From NCBI RefSeq assembly GCF_001274725.1, contig NZ_LGUF01000007.1, positions 4,388,916 through 4,452,915 of the forward strand: a stretch of DNA of 64,000 bases. The letters are read 5' to 3'. The stretch comes from Sporosarcina globispora (lineage in GTDB: Bacteria > Bacillota > Bacilli > Bacillales > Cytobacillaceae). Both the position numbers and the translations under genes were made by a program. The notes beneath the pieces were generated by a model, which saw nothing but the letters and a program-made list of their open reading frames with translations, was not told where the DNA came from and did no database searches. Positions 27,642 to 35,730 of this stretch are shown piece by piece (position 1 is the first letter of the stretch; each line of letters begins with the position of its first letter).

Positions 27642-29183
27642 TTAAACTGGATAAACTGGGTGTTTGCGTATGCTGAATGTCAATTCTTTCGTCTCATACA
27701 AATTAAAACGGTTAATTAAGACCTTTCTTAAGTCAGAAGGTGCAACAATATCGTCAACAATTAATTCAGAAGCAAGCTTATAGATATCAATTGTTTCTTT
27801 ATATTCCTGCTGTTTCTCCTGTACATATTTAACCTTTTCTTTCGGGTCTTCAATTGCATTGATTTTATTGGAATAAACCGCATTTACTGCTGCTTCTGGA
27901 CCCATTACTGCGATCTGTGCTGTTGGCAGTGCTATACAGCAATCAGGCTCAAACGCAGGACCAGCCATTGCATACAGTCCGGCACCATATGCTTTTCTGA
28001 CGACAACAGAAATTTTCGGAACTGTTGCAGAACTCATTGCAGCAATAAGCTTAGCACCATGGCGGATTATTCCTGCTCTTTCCACCTTTGTCCCAATCAT
28101 AAATCCAGGAACATCTGCAAGGAATAACAGCGGAATATGGAAAGCATCACAAAGCTGAATAAATTTCGCGGCCTTATCAGCAGAATCCACAAACAAGACC
28201 CCACCCTTAACTTTTGGCTGGTTGGCAATAATCCCTACAGGCTTCCCTCCTATTCGGGCAAGTCCCGTAATAAGTTCAGCCGCAAAAAGTTTTTTAATTT
28301 CAAAAAAGCTTCCTTCATCAATTAAGGAATCAATGCACTCATACATATCAAATGGTGCGTTTTGATTTTTAGGGATAATTTCTTCAAGATTGCGGCCGGA
28401 TTTAGGCAATACTGCCTCGAGCTTCACAGGTTTTTCTTTGAAGCTTGGAGGGAAGTAGGCCAAATATCTTCTTGCTGATTCTATAGCCTCTTCCTCACTA
28501 TATACAAGCACATCACCGCATCCGCTGACAGAACAATGCATGCGGGCGCCGCCCATTTCTTCAAGGGTAACCTTCTCGCCTATAACCTTTTCTGCCATCC
28601 TTGGTGACCCCAGATACATAGATGCATTTTGATCTACCATTATTACGATATCACAAAACGCAGGTATATAAGCACCGCCTGCAGCAGAAGGTCCAAACAG
28701 AAGGCAAATCTGCGGTACCATGCCCGAGAGTTTTACCTGGTTATAAAAAATTTTTCCTGCTCCGCGTCTATTTGGGAACATCTCAAGCTGATCTGTAATA
28801 CGGGCACCCGCAGAGTCAACCAGGTAAAGAATAGGAACCTTTAGCTTCTCAGCCGTTTCCTGTATACGAATGATTTTTTCAACTGTCCTCGCACCCCAGG
28901 AACCAGCTTTTACGGTGGAATCATTAGCCATTACGCAAACAGTCTGGCCATTTATCTTTCCAACTGCAGTTACAACCCCATCAGCCGGGAGATCACTTTC
29001 CTGGCAGTTCGCGAACTTGCCATCTTCCTCATAGAACCCGTCATCAAACAAAAGCTCAAGCCTTCTTCTTACAAAGAGTTTGTTTTGCGCTTCATTCTTT
29101 TCATGATATTTTGGATGTCCGCCAGCTTCTATTACCCTGCTTCTTTCCTGCAGCGTCTCAGTTAATGTCTTTGCAGTGGTCAT
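27642..29183 (-). CDS. Acyl-CoA carboxylase carboxyltransferase subunit
   Basis: Beta subunit that moves the carboxyl group from carboxybiotin to an acyl-CoA (propionyl-, methylcrotonyl- or similar). The 513-residue crotonase-fold protein has N- and C-terminal halves typical of PccB/MccB. Conserved oxyanion-hole regions are GPSAAGGAYIPAFCD and RKAYGAGLYAMAG; LVDSAGARI lies in the acyl-CoA site. Started at ATG 29183, six bases after AGGAGG. It closes an operon with the biotin carboxylase and biotinyl-carrier genes. MccB-type (leucine degradation, like B. subtilis YngE) is the closest recalled relative, but the substrate cannot be fixed by sequence reading. Confidence 0.9.
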   Translation of the reverse strand: MTTAKTLTETLQERSRVIEAGGHPKYHEKNEAQNKLFVRRRLELLFDDGFYEEDGKFANCQESDLPADGVVTAVGKINGQTVCVMANDSTVKAGSWGARTVEKIIRIQETAEKLKVPILYLVDSAGARITDQLEMFPNRRGAGKIFYNQVKLSGMVPQICLLFGPSAAGGAYIPAFCDIVIMVDQNASMYLGSPRMAEKVIGEKVTLEEMGGARMHCSVSGCGDVLVYSEEEAIESARRYLAYFPPSFKEKPVKLEAVLPKSGRNLEEIIPKNQNAPFDMYECIDSLIDEGSFFEIKKLFAAELITGLARIGGKPVGIIANQPKVKGGVLFVDSADKAAKFIQLCDAFHIPLLFLADVPGFMIGTKVERAGIIRHGAKLIAAMSSATVPKISVVVRKAYGAGLYAMAGPAFEPDCCIALPTAQIAVMGPEAAVNAVYSNKINAIEDPKEKVKYVQEKQQEYKETIDIYKLASELIVDDIVAPSDLRKVLINRFNLYETKELTFSIRKHPVYPV

Positions 29184-29240
29184 TGCCATCCTCCTAAAAT
29201 ATGAATTTTCCATAAAACTCTGTTAAACCAGCTTATTGAC

Positions 29241-29302
29241 TCACGGAGCCGACGGGGCTTAACAGCAGCCCCTTGTTACCCGCTAGCTTTCCGTCCCCCC
29301 GC
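29241..29302 (-). other. GC-rich foldable block inside the carboxylase operon
   Basis: About 60 bases of high G+C in AT-rich surroundings. GGGGCT (29254-29259) pairs with AGCCCC (29267-29272), and ACGG/AGC (29243-29249) can pair with GCT/CCGT (29285-29293) outside it. There is no U-run, so it is not a terminator. It may set relative subunit expression or be a decayed repeat; its nature is unknown. Confidence 0.4.
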
Positions 29303-29333
29303 AATTCTTTTTAACCTGTTCTGAAAAGCAATC

Positions 29334-29546
29334 TTATTCGAATACGATTAGCACATCGCCTTCATTTACAAAGTCTCCAATGCTTACTTTTACTTCTGCT
29401 ACTTTTCCAGGGGTTTCGCTTTCAACCGGAATCTCCATTTTCATGGATTCAAGCATTATTACTTCCTGGCCTGCATTAACCTCCTGGCCCGCTTCAATCA
29501 TTACATTTAATACAGTGCCTGCCATTGATGATGTAATTTCTTTCAT
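29334..29546 (-). CDS. Biotin/lipoyl attachment domain protein (biotin carboxyl carrier)
   Basis: 70-residue single-domain carrier. The biotinylation motif ESMKME places the modified lysine at residue 36, flanked by the usual beta-hairpin glycines (AGTVLNV, AGQEVNAGQEV). As BccP-type carrier it shuttles the carboxyl group between the adjacent carboxylase and carboxyltransferase. AGGAGGAAAT precedes the ATG; it lies 15 bp after the carboxylase gene. The motif serine before Met-Lys-Met (instead of Ala) is common in this subfamily. Confidence 0.92.
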   Translation of the reverse strand: MKEITSSMAGTVLNVMIEAGQEVNAGQEVIMLESMKMEIPVESETPGKVAEVKVSIGDFVNEGDVLIVFE

Positions 29547-29561
29547 GGTTATTTCCTCCTT

Positions 29562-30905
29562 TTAGTTAACGGCAAATGCTTTCTGGGTTAGGTATGATGT
29601 AGAATAATTCCCTTTGCGGAAATCTTCGTCCTTTAAAATTTCTTTAAATAATGGTGCATTCGTTTTAATGCCTTCAATCTTTAAACCATCAAAGAAGAGT
29701 AAGGCGCTTTCTACCGCTTCATGCCTGGATCGGCCATATATGATGCATTTTGCGATCATAGGATCATAGAATGGGCTGACTGCCGTATTTGAAGCATATC
29801 CGTAATCAACGCGTATCCCTGGGGAGTCTGCCCATTCAAATTTAGACAATTTGCCAGGTGAAGGCAGGAAGCTTACAGGATCCTCAGCATAAAGCCTAAA
29901 TTCAATGGAATGGCCCAGCTGCGCTATACCATTTTGCTGCAGCGGCAGCTTTTCACCTCTTGCTACAAGCAGCTGCCATTCTACAAGATCCAGCCCTGTT
30001 ACTTGTTCAGTTACGGGATGCTCAACCTGAAGCCTTGTATTCATTTCAAGAAAATAAAAATTCTCCTGTTCATCCACTATAAATTCAATTGTTCCGGCAT
30101 TTTTATAATTGACAGCTTTTGCAGCAGTCAAAGCCGTATCATACATCCTTTGCTTTGTTTGCTCTGAAAGGAAAGGAGATGGTGATTCCTCCACTACTTT
30201 CTGATGTCTCCTCTGAATAGAGCAATCTCTTTCAAATAAATGCACGATATTCCCATGAAGATCACCAAATACCTGTATTTCAACATGTCGGGCATTCTCA
30301 ATATATTTTTCGACAAACACTTCATCAGAACCGAAATAGGCTTTGGCGCGTGCTTTTGTTGAATGAAAGGACTTAGCGAGCGCTTGCTCATTTTCACAGC
30401 GCACCATTCCTATTCCTCCGCCTCCCCCGCTTGCCTTCAGCATTACTGGATAGCCCATTGAATCTGCAAGTCTGCATGCTTCCTCCAGGGTAGATGTCCC
30501 TTCACCGCTCCCCGGGACAACCGGCACTCCTGCTTCCTTCATGGTTTTGCGGGAAACAATTTTATCTCCCATCATTTCAATAGTTTCGGGATCTGGCCCA
30601 ATAAAAGCAATTCCCTCATCGATTACTGCTTTTGCAAAGCTGGCGTTTTCAGATAGAAAACCATATCCCGGATGAATTCCATCTACCTGCTCCCTCTTTG
30701 CTATCTCAAGAATGGCATCTGTCTTTAAATATGATTTATTAACAGGAGGTTCACCAATATGGAATGCATATGTAGCTTCTTTAGCAAATGGCAGATCTTT
30801 GTCTGCATCAGAAAATATGGCAACAGTTTCAATTCCCATTTCACGGCAGGTTTTTATAATCCTTAAAGCAATTTCTCCCCTGTTGGCAATCAGAATTTTT
30901 CGCAC
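29562..30905 (-). CDS. Biotin carboxylase subunit of acyl-CoA carboxylase
   Basis: ATP-grasp enzyme carboxylating the biotin of the adjacent carrier. 447 residues from GTG 30905 (AAAGGGGA upstream). N-domain ILIANRGEIALRII, ATP-binding KASGGGGGIGMVR (about residues 157-169), catalytic ERDCSIQRRHQK and EMNTRLQVEHPVTE. Length equals AccC alone. It is the first gene of the operon. It is distinguished from the housekeeping AccC only by context, so the substrate assignment follows the carboxyltransferase. Confidence 0.92.
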   Translation of the reverse strand: MRKILIANRGEIALRIIKTCREMGIETVAIFSDADKDLPFAKEATYAFHIGEPPVNKSYLKTDAILEIAKREQVDGIHPGYGFLSENASFAKAVIDEGIAFIGPDPETIEMMGDKIVSRKTMKEAGVPVVPGSGEGTSTLEEACRLADSMGYPVMLKASGGGGGIGMVRCENEQALAKSFHSTKARAKAYFGSDEVFVEKYIENARHVEIQVFGDLHGNIVHLFERDCSIQRRHQKVVEESPSPFLSEQTKQRMYDTALTAAKAVNYKNAGTIEFIVDEQENFYFLEMNTRLQVEHPVTEQVTGLDLVEWQLLVARGEKLPLQQNGIAQLGHSIEFRLYAEDPVSFLPSPGKLSKFEWADSPGIRVDYGYASNTAVSPFYDPMIAKCIIYGRSRHEAVESALLFFDGLKIEGIKTNAPLFKEILKDEDFRKGNYSTSYLTQKAFAVN

Positions 30906-30983
30906 AATCGGTCCCCTTTCTATTTGTAGTAATCCTGCAATAATATATATTTCTACAATCTTCTGTCTTTTTCCTGCTGTTTT

Positions 30984-30997
30984 TGTAAACGCTTTCT
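30984..30997. promoter_or_regulatory. cre box (CcpA site) before the carboxylase operon
   Basis: TGTAAACGCTTTCT fits the catabolite-responsive element consensus TGNAANCGNWNNCW at all defined positions. It lies 79 bp upstream of the GTG of the biotin carboxylase. CcpA-mediated glucose repression is expected for amino-acid or fatty-acid catabolic carboxylases; regulation is inferred. Confidence 0.65.
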
Positions 30998-31168
30998 GAT
31001 TTTTATAAAAAAACTAAAAATATATTAAGTTTTTCATATGTGCAGAATTTTTTGTTTACTTGTTATATAATAATAGTCATAGACAAACACTTTTGATTAT
31101 TCGGTAGTCATTATGTAGCGGTTACATCCACAGAATTCCTATACACCGATGGCTAAGGGGGAGAATTT

Positions 31169-31642
31169 ATGAACTATAAGGTTGAAAAGTTAAAAGTAAA
31201 TTATAAAACTTTGGAAGAGTTTAAGAAATTTAAAGAGTACGGCCTGCAGGAGCTTTCAATGCTTGAAGACCTTGAAGCTAATATTATTGAAAATGACAGC
31301 GAGTCGCCTTTCTATGGCATTTATTTCGGCGATAAACTTGTAGCCCGCATGAGCCTATACCAGATAGAAGCAAGATTCGATCGCTACTTCGAGCCAGCTC
31401 AGGATTATTTGGAGCTTTGGAAGCTTGAAGTTTTGCCTGACTATCAAAACAAAGGCTATGGCCAGGCACTCGTAGAATTTGCAAAAGGTTTTGGACTTCC
31501 TATTAAAACAAATCCACGTGTAAAATCGAAAGCATTCTGGGGGAAAATGGGATTCGAATCCGTTAATTATGATATGGAACGCGATCTGGGCGAAAATCCG
31601 CTGGTCTGGTTCCCAGCAGGTGTTAAAGAGCAAACTCATTAA
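31169..31642 (+). CDS. ylbP: GNAT family N-acetyltransferase YlbP
   Basis: 157-residue protein with the GNAT fold; the acetyl-CoA loop region is LEVLPDYQNKGYGQALVEFA (about residues 92-111). It matches B. subtilis YlbP in length, sequence and location beside ylbO/gerR. The acceptor substrate is unknown. Monocistronic on plus, with AAGGGGGAG before the ATG, and ended by a long palindrome shared with gerR. Confidence 0.9.
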   Translation: MNYKVEKLKVNYKTLEEFKKFKEYGLQELSMLEDLEANIIENDSESPFYGIYFGDKLVARMSLYQIEARFDRYFEPAQDYLELWKLEVLPDYQNKGYGQALVEFAKGFGLPIKTNPRVKSKAFWGKMGFESVNYDMERDLGENPLVWFPAGVKEQTH

Positions 31643-31661
31643 TCATTTGTCTATCATTTCA

Positions 31662-31712
31662 AAATAAATATAAATAAGCGGACAAATTTTGTCCGCTTAT
31701 TTATATTTATTT
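31662..31712. terminator. Perfect 51-base bidirectional terminator palindrome
   Basis: Arms of 25 bp are perfectly complementary around the single base 31687. The inner core AAGCGGACAAA gives strength, and the outer AT arms act as U-runs for both strands. It separates convergent ylbP and gerR. Confidence 0.9.
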
Positions 31713-31717
31713 ACTGT

Positions 31718-32347
31718 TTATTTCTCAACCTTCTCAGGCTTAGTGTCGGGACTGACAGTAAAATTCAGGTTTTTGTGGCGGGTGCCATCCTTTAGCCCGA
31801 CAAGCTTTCTTGCACTTTCCATAATCTCTACCAGTGCCTTATAATTCTGCTCCACTGTATTCAATTCTTTAATTAACTTTTCATTCTCCGCTGCCAGGTA
31901 GTACATTTGCTTCTCCAGCTCCTGAATGCGATTTTTAGAAGAAGGATCTTCTGATGCAGCAGGCTTTTGAGCACTTTCATATAAATCTTCCAGGAAACTG
32001 ACTAATTCTTCAAACTCAATTGGCATTTTATTTACCTGAACTGAGTTTTCATTTCTTTTCTCTTCCTTTTCTTCCGGCACTGCAGGAAGCCCTTGTTCAC
32101 TTTCAGCATGAGGGCTTTTCTTCATTTCTTTTCTCTGTTTTTTTGCCAGTTCAATACCTGATTTATATTGTTTTCTTACATAAGAATTCCAGCGGAATCC
32201 GCAGGCAGCTGCGGTTCTGCTTAATTGTTTGCCAACTTCTTCAAATGCCTGAAGCTGTGTTCCTCCTTCACGTATATGACGGAGCACAACTTCTGCAAGC
32301 AGCAAATCTTCATCTTGAGACCAAGCATCCTGACGGGTTGAAGACAT
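31718..32347 (-). CDS. gerR: RsfA-family sporulation transcription regulator (YlbO/GerR)
   Basis: 209 residues. The N-terminal Myb/SANT-like DNA-binding region ([18 protein letters not shown]...[17 protein letters not shown], about residues 8-63) is typical of the RsfA family. A charged linker and a coiled coil (about 140-185) follow. In B. subtilis YlbO/GerR is a SigE-dependent modulator of mother-cell genes and spore quality. AGGAGGGAT precedes the ATG. A weak SigE-like -10 (CATATGTA) is visible upstream but its -35 is poor. Confidence 0.88.
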   Translation of the reverse strand: MSSTRQDAWSQDEDLLLAEVVLRHIREGGTQLQAFEEVGKQLSRTAAACGFRWNSYVRKQYKSGIELAKKQRKEMKKSPHAESEQGLPAVPEEKEEKRNENSVQVNKMPIEFEELVSFLEDLYESAQKPAASEDPSSKNRIQELEKQMYYLAAENEKLIKELNTVEQNYKALVEIMESARKLVGLKDGTRHKNLNFTVSPDTKPEKVEK

Positions 32348-32476
32348 CAGCGTATCCCTCCTAGTGTTTTTCTTTATACATATGCCAATGCTAGAAAAGA
32401 TAGACTGATATCATATTATAAAGTGTAACTTTATTCATCCCCAGGAAATTAACGCCTTTTTAATGGAAGAATATCC

Positions 32477-33236
32477 TTATTGCTTGTTTAGAAAACTGGC
32501 AACTTTATTATGGTGCGCTTCCCCTTCCCATAAAACCGAACAGCGCCGCACTTCTTGATCAATTCTCTCTTCGAGGCCAGCTGCTGCCCACTTTTTTACA
32601 AGAAGGTCTTTATAAGCTTCCAAGACCTCACTCTCAAGCCTCAGCATTCTTTCCAGGAAATACAGACACCCTGCGATTGTATCTCCTTTAAAGACAGAAT
32701 GTATGAAACCTAATTCTTTTAATTCTTCACTGGTATATAACCTTGCTTCCATCATCATTTTCAATGCATTAGCAGGCAGAAGTTTTTCCATGGTTATGGA
32801 ACCGCCGCCCCATCCGGTTGTTATGGCTAAAGTCCCCTGGATAAACCCGGCTTTTATACCGGCTTTGGCAATCCGGTAATCACAGGCAGCAGCCAGCTCA
32901 CAGCCCCCCCCCCACAGCAGTTCCATTCAAAATGGCAACAGTTGGTTTAGGCAAGAAAAGCAATTTTTTTACCAGACCTGCCATTCTGCTTAGCATTCCA
33001 AAAGCTTCATTTTCTGTTTTTAAGCCCTGGAAGGATGACAAATCACCTCCCGAGCAAAAAGCCTGTTCTCCCTCACCAGTAATTGCAAGCACTTTAACAG
33101 ATTTCTCACCTGCCATATTTAGCGCCACCTCCAGACCATCCATAACTTCATAGCTTATGGCATTCCTTTTTTCAGGCCTGTTAATCTTAAATACTAAAAG
33201 TCCATTCTTGAATTCTTCAATTATGTAAGGGTTCAT
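32477..33236 (-). pseudogene. Enoyl-CoA hydratase/isomerase, frameshifted in a G10 run
   Basis: Crotonase-family gene in two frames. Residues 1-112 (33236 down to about 32904; ATG with AGGAGG) contain INRPEKRNAIS and the oxyanion-hole motif FCSGGDLSSF, then run into a stop. The remainder continues in another frame with CELAAACDYRIAKAG through LGFIHSVFKG. The break is at ten consecutive C on plus (32904-32913); removing one base restores VGGGCELAAACDY. This is a true frameshift, a slippage-dependent gene, or a homopolymer sequencing error. The insertion between rpmF and gerR is not found in B. subtilis. The substrate is unknown. Confidence 0.85.
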
Positions 33237-33335
33237 GGCTGCCTCCTTCTATTTTGGTTAAACTATTTATAATATTAGCAAAAGTAAATGTGAACTTGTA
33301 CTGAATACAGGGGAAATCGGTGCCTTAAAACGACA

Positions 33336-33364
33336 AAAGCACAAGAACTGAGTTCTTGTGCTTT
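33336..33364 (-). terminator. Terminator behind rpmF
   Basis: AAAGCACAAGAACT and its complement form a 14-bp stem around one base (33350). The minus transcript continues UUUUGUCGUUUU. It lies 12 bp after the rpmF stop. Confidence 0.8.
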
Positions 33365-33376
33365 GTATCTAAAGGA

Positions 33377-33550
33377 TTAGTCGTTAACTACTTCTTTTCC
33401 TTTGTAAGTTCCGCAAGCTTTGCAAACGCGGTGAGCAAGTTTCATTTCACCACAGTTTGGGCATTCTACCATACCAGGAACCTGTAATTTAAAATGGGTA
33501 CGACGTTTTCTCTTCGCAGTTTTAGATGTTCTTCTAAAAGGTACAGCCAT
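33377..33550 (-). CDS. rpmF: Ribosomal protein L32
   Basis: 57-residue large-subunit protein, basic N-terminus ([19 protein letters not shown]) and a C-terminal zinc ribbon with CPNC and CKAC pairs (C-X2-C, X9, C-X2-C), i.e. the zinc-binding form. The start at ATG 33550 has AAGGAGGTGG upstream; the frame extends 19 codons further without support. It is cotranscribed with ylbN, as is nearly universal for yceD-rpmF. Confidence 0.98.
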   Translation of the reverse strand: MAVPFRRTSKTAKRKRRTHFKLQVPGMVECPNCGEMKLAHRVCKACGTYKGKEVVND

Positions 33551-33668
33551 TCTTCCCACCTCCTTAAAGAGTATTAGAGGATGTCCATTAGAATTGGACA
33601 CACCCATTAAGAAAGTTATGAAGGCCAGAGCAAGCTGGTGTCTTCAAATGCTTCTTGTTTTTCTTCCG

Positions 33669-34193
33669 TTATGAATCGGAAGAAGGATCATTTTGATCAA
33701 AAAATTGAGCAAGTCCGGCAAGACGAGGATCTACTTTATCCTGTTTATCTTGCTCCTGAATGACCTCCCAATCCTTTCCGGATTGAGGAGCTCCCTCTTC
33801 ACTGCTGTCTTCGCAGAAAACTTGCATTGGGACTTCGAGTAAAAGGATCTCATGAAGGATCGGATTTAAATCAATCACATCACCTTTTACCTGGTGAACT
33901 TCCTCTTCAGTCTCATAATCGAGACCTTTTAAAAGGAAAGTTTCTGTTGTTTCAACATTAATTGGATAATTTACGTCAACTAAAGTACGAGAACAAGGCA
34001 GTATTAAATGACCCTTTATATTTAAATGAAAAGTCACTTTGGCAGAATCGATATCCGCACGGCCCGTCACATGCATTGGTGATGCACCGCGTATTTCCGG
34101 ATTCAATTTCATGACCTCATCAGCATTGACAGTTTCATCAATGGGAAAATCCTTGCTTCGATATTTTTGTAACTGACTTAAAGTCCATTTCAT
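33669..34193 (-). CDS. ylbN: DUF177/YceD family protein YlbN
   Basis: 174 residues, acidic; DUF177 core with ADIDSAKVTFHLNIKGHLILPCSRTL and a conserved L-P-C-S motif. The gene precedes rpmF in most bacteria; YceD homologues have been linked to 23S rRNA accumulation, but the biochemical role is not settled. ATG 34193 with GGGGTGAT is chosen over 34202. It is driven by a consensus promoter at 34221-34249. Confidence 0.92.
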   Translation of the reverse strand: MKWTLSQLQKYRSKDFPIDETVNADEVMKLNPEIRGASPMHVTGRADIDSAKVTFHLNIKGHLILPCSRTLVDVNYPINVETTETFLLKGLDYETEEEVHQVKGDVIDLNPILHEILLLEVPMQVFCEDSSEEGAPQSGKDWEVIQEQDKQDKVDPRLAGLAQFFDQNDPSSDS

Positions 34194-34220
34194 ACGAATC
34201 ACCCCAAGGCAACAAAGGTA

Positions 34221-34249
34221 ATTATAGCCTTCCTATAATTATTTGTCAA
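34221..34249 (-). promoter_or_regulatory. Consensus SigA promoter of ylbN-rpmF
   Basis: Minus strand TTGACA (34244-34249), 17 bp, TATAAT (34221-34226): a full consensus match. The start near 34214 leaves a leader of about 21 nt, fitting a strongly expressed ribosomal protein operon. Confidence 0.85.
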
Positions 34250-34271
34250 TATTTTTTCTTTACACTATAAT
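34243..34271 (+). promoter_or_regulatory. SigA promoter of tmcAL
   Basis: Plus strand TTGTCA (34243-34248), 17 bp, TATAAT (34266-34271). Its -35 shares bases with the -35 of the divergent ylbN promoter (TTGACA read the other way), so the two promoters are physically exclusive. Confidence 0.75.
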
Positions 34272-34394
34272 GTATCTAATATCATACTATTGAAGGCATC
34301 TTTAGTAAAAGTTTTTTGCAGTATTTTTTGATTTTGTTTCTTAATACTTTTTCCAATACATATCTTTTTAAACCTTTTCGAGGAGTATGTCAAT

Positions 34395-35609
34395 ATGAAT
34401 GCAACAGGTGTAATTGTAGAATATAATCCTTTTCATAATGGCCATGCCTTCCATTTGGAGCAGGCAAAAAAAGTCTCGGGAGCAGATACCGTCATTGCTG
34501 TCATGAGCGGCAACTTTCTTCAGAGGGGGGAACCTGCATTAGTTTCAAAATGGAAACGGGCTGAAATGGCGCTAAAATTTGGTGCAGATATTTTATTTGA
34601 GCTTCCATATCAGTTTGCAGTTCAGCAGGCGGATATCTTTGCAAGCGGAGCTGTATCCATTCTCGAGGCGGCCGGATGCAGGAGTCTATGCTTTGGGAGC
34701 GAATCCGGAAATATGGAAAGTTTCCACCAGACTTTATCATTTTTAGAAGAGCATAACCCTGTATATCAAGAAAGAGTCAGATTGCATCTTGATTCTGGCT
34801 TCAGCTATCCAAAAGCAACATCGATGGCATTCCTTGATCTTAGACCTGAAGATGAATTGGTTGACCTTTCAAAACCAAATAATATTCTTGGCTTTCAATA
34901 TTTAAGGGCTGCCTCCACCCAGAAATCATCTATGAAACTTTTTACGATTGCCAGAAAAAGCGCAGGCTACCATGACGAACAATTTTCATCTGACTCTATT
35001 GCAAGTGCAACGAGCATTAGAAAAGCACTTTTTTCTGAGAATGGAGAGATTGAATACATTCGCCAATATGTACCGGAATCTACATATCAAGGTTTACTCC
35101 AATATAGAGAAGAGTTTGGCGGTTTTCACTATTGGGAGCAGTACTGGCCCTTCTTAAAATACCGTCTTGTTCATCTCCAGCCGGAAGAATTAAGGGGCAT
35201 TTATGAAATGGAGGAAGGGCTGGAGCACAGATTTTTAGCAGCAGCCATACAGGCAGATAGTTTTCAGCAGTTTATGGAGAAAATTAAAACAAAGCGGTAT
35301 ACCTGGACGAGACTTCAGCGGGCATGTATACATATCCTCACGAATACAAAAAAAACAGATATGCCCAATAAACCGATCAAAGCAAAATATCTTCGCCTTT
35401 TGGGGATGTCCAAAAATGGCAGGGAGTATTTAAACAGGCATAAATCTGATTTGCAGCTTCCGCTGATTTCTAGAATTTCTTCGCAGGCTGTACAGCAGCT
35501 GCATTTGGATATTAAAGCCTCCCGAGTATATGCAATGGCTATAGACGGTGAACTGCAGCGAACTCTATTGCAGAAGGAATTTAAACAGCCTCCTATTATG
35601 ATTAATTAA
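34395..35609 (+). CDS. tmcAL: tRNA(Met) cytidine acetate ligase TmcAL (YlbM)
   Basis: Forms N4-acetylcytidine at the wobble base of elongator tRNA(Met) from acetate and ATP. A nucleotidyltransferase-like N-domain has VEYNPFHNGHAFHL (the HxGH-type motif, residues 9-22) and GNFLQRGEPALVSKW. A C-terminal helical tRNA-binding part follows, with total length 404. CGAGGAG precedes the ATG. Corresponds to B. subtilis YlbM in the same neighbourhood. Convergent with ylbL across a terminator. Confidence 0.95.
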   Translation: MNATGVIVEYNPFHNGHAFHLEQAKKVSGADTVIAVMSGNFLQRGEPALVSKWKRAEMALKFGADILFELPYQFAVQQADIFASGAVSILEAAGCRSLCFGSESGNMESFHQTLSFLEEHNPVYQERVRLHLDSGFSYPKATSMAFLDLRPEDELVDLSKPNNILGFQYLRAASTQKSSMKLFTIARKSAGYHDEQFSSDSIASATSIRKALFSENGEIEYIRQYVPESTYQGLLQYREEFGGFHYWEQYWPFLKYRLVHLQPEELRGIYEMEEGLEHRFLAAAIQADSFQQFMEKIKTKRYTWTRLQRACIHILTNTKKTDMPNKPIKAKYLRLLGMSKNGREYLNRHKSDLQLPLISRISSQAVQQLHLDIKASRVYAMAIDGELQRTLLQKEFKQPPIMIN

Positions 35610-35672
35610 ATACTGACCTCCTCTATACAGTTATTAAAATCCGATAGATGGAGTTATCAGCCAATAATTATG

Positions 35673-35710
35673 AAAGCCAGCGGCATTTTTCTATTGCCGC
35701 TGGCTTTTTC
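35673..35710 (+). terminator. Terminator behind tmcAL
   Basis: AAAGCCAGCGGCA (35673-35685) pairs with TGCCGCTGGCTTT (35695-35707) and a T-run follows on plus. A-rich sequence on the left gives partial function for minus (ylbL). Confidence 0.9.
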
Positions 35711-35730
35711 ATTTTTTGGAGAAGCCCTTT

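Noticed and set aside
32348..32400. SigE promoter of gerR
   Set aside because: The -10-like CATATGTA is present, but the best -35 at proper spacing (GTCTATC) is poor, so not listed as a feature.
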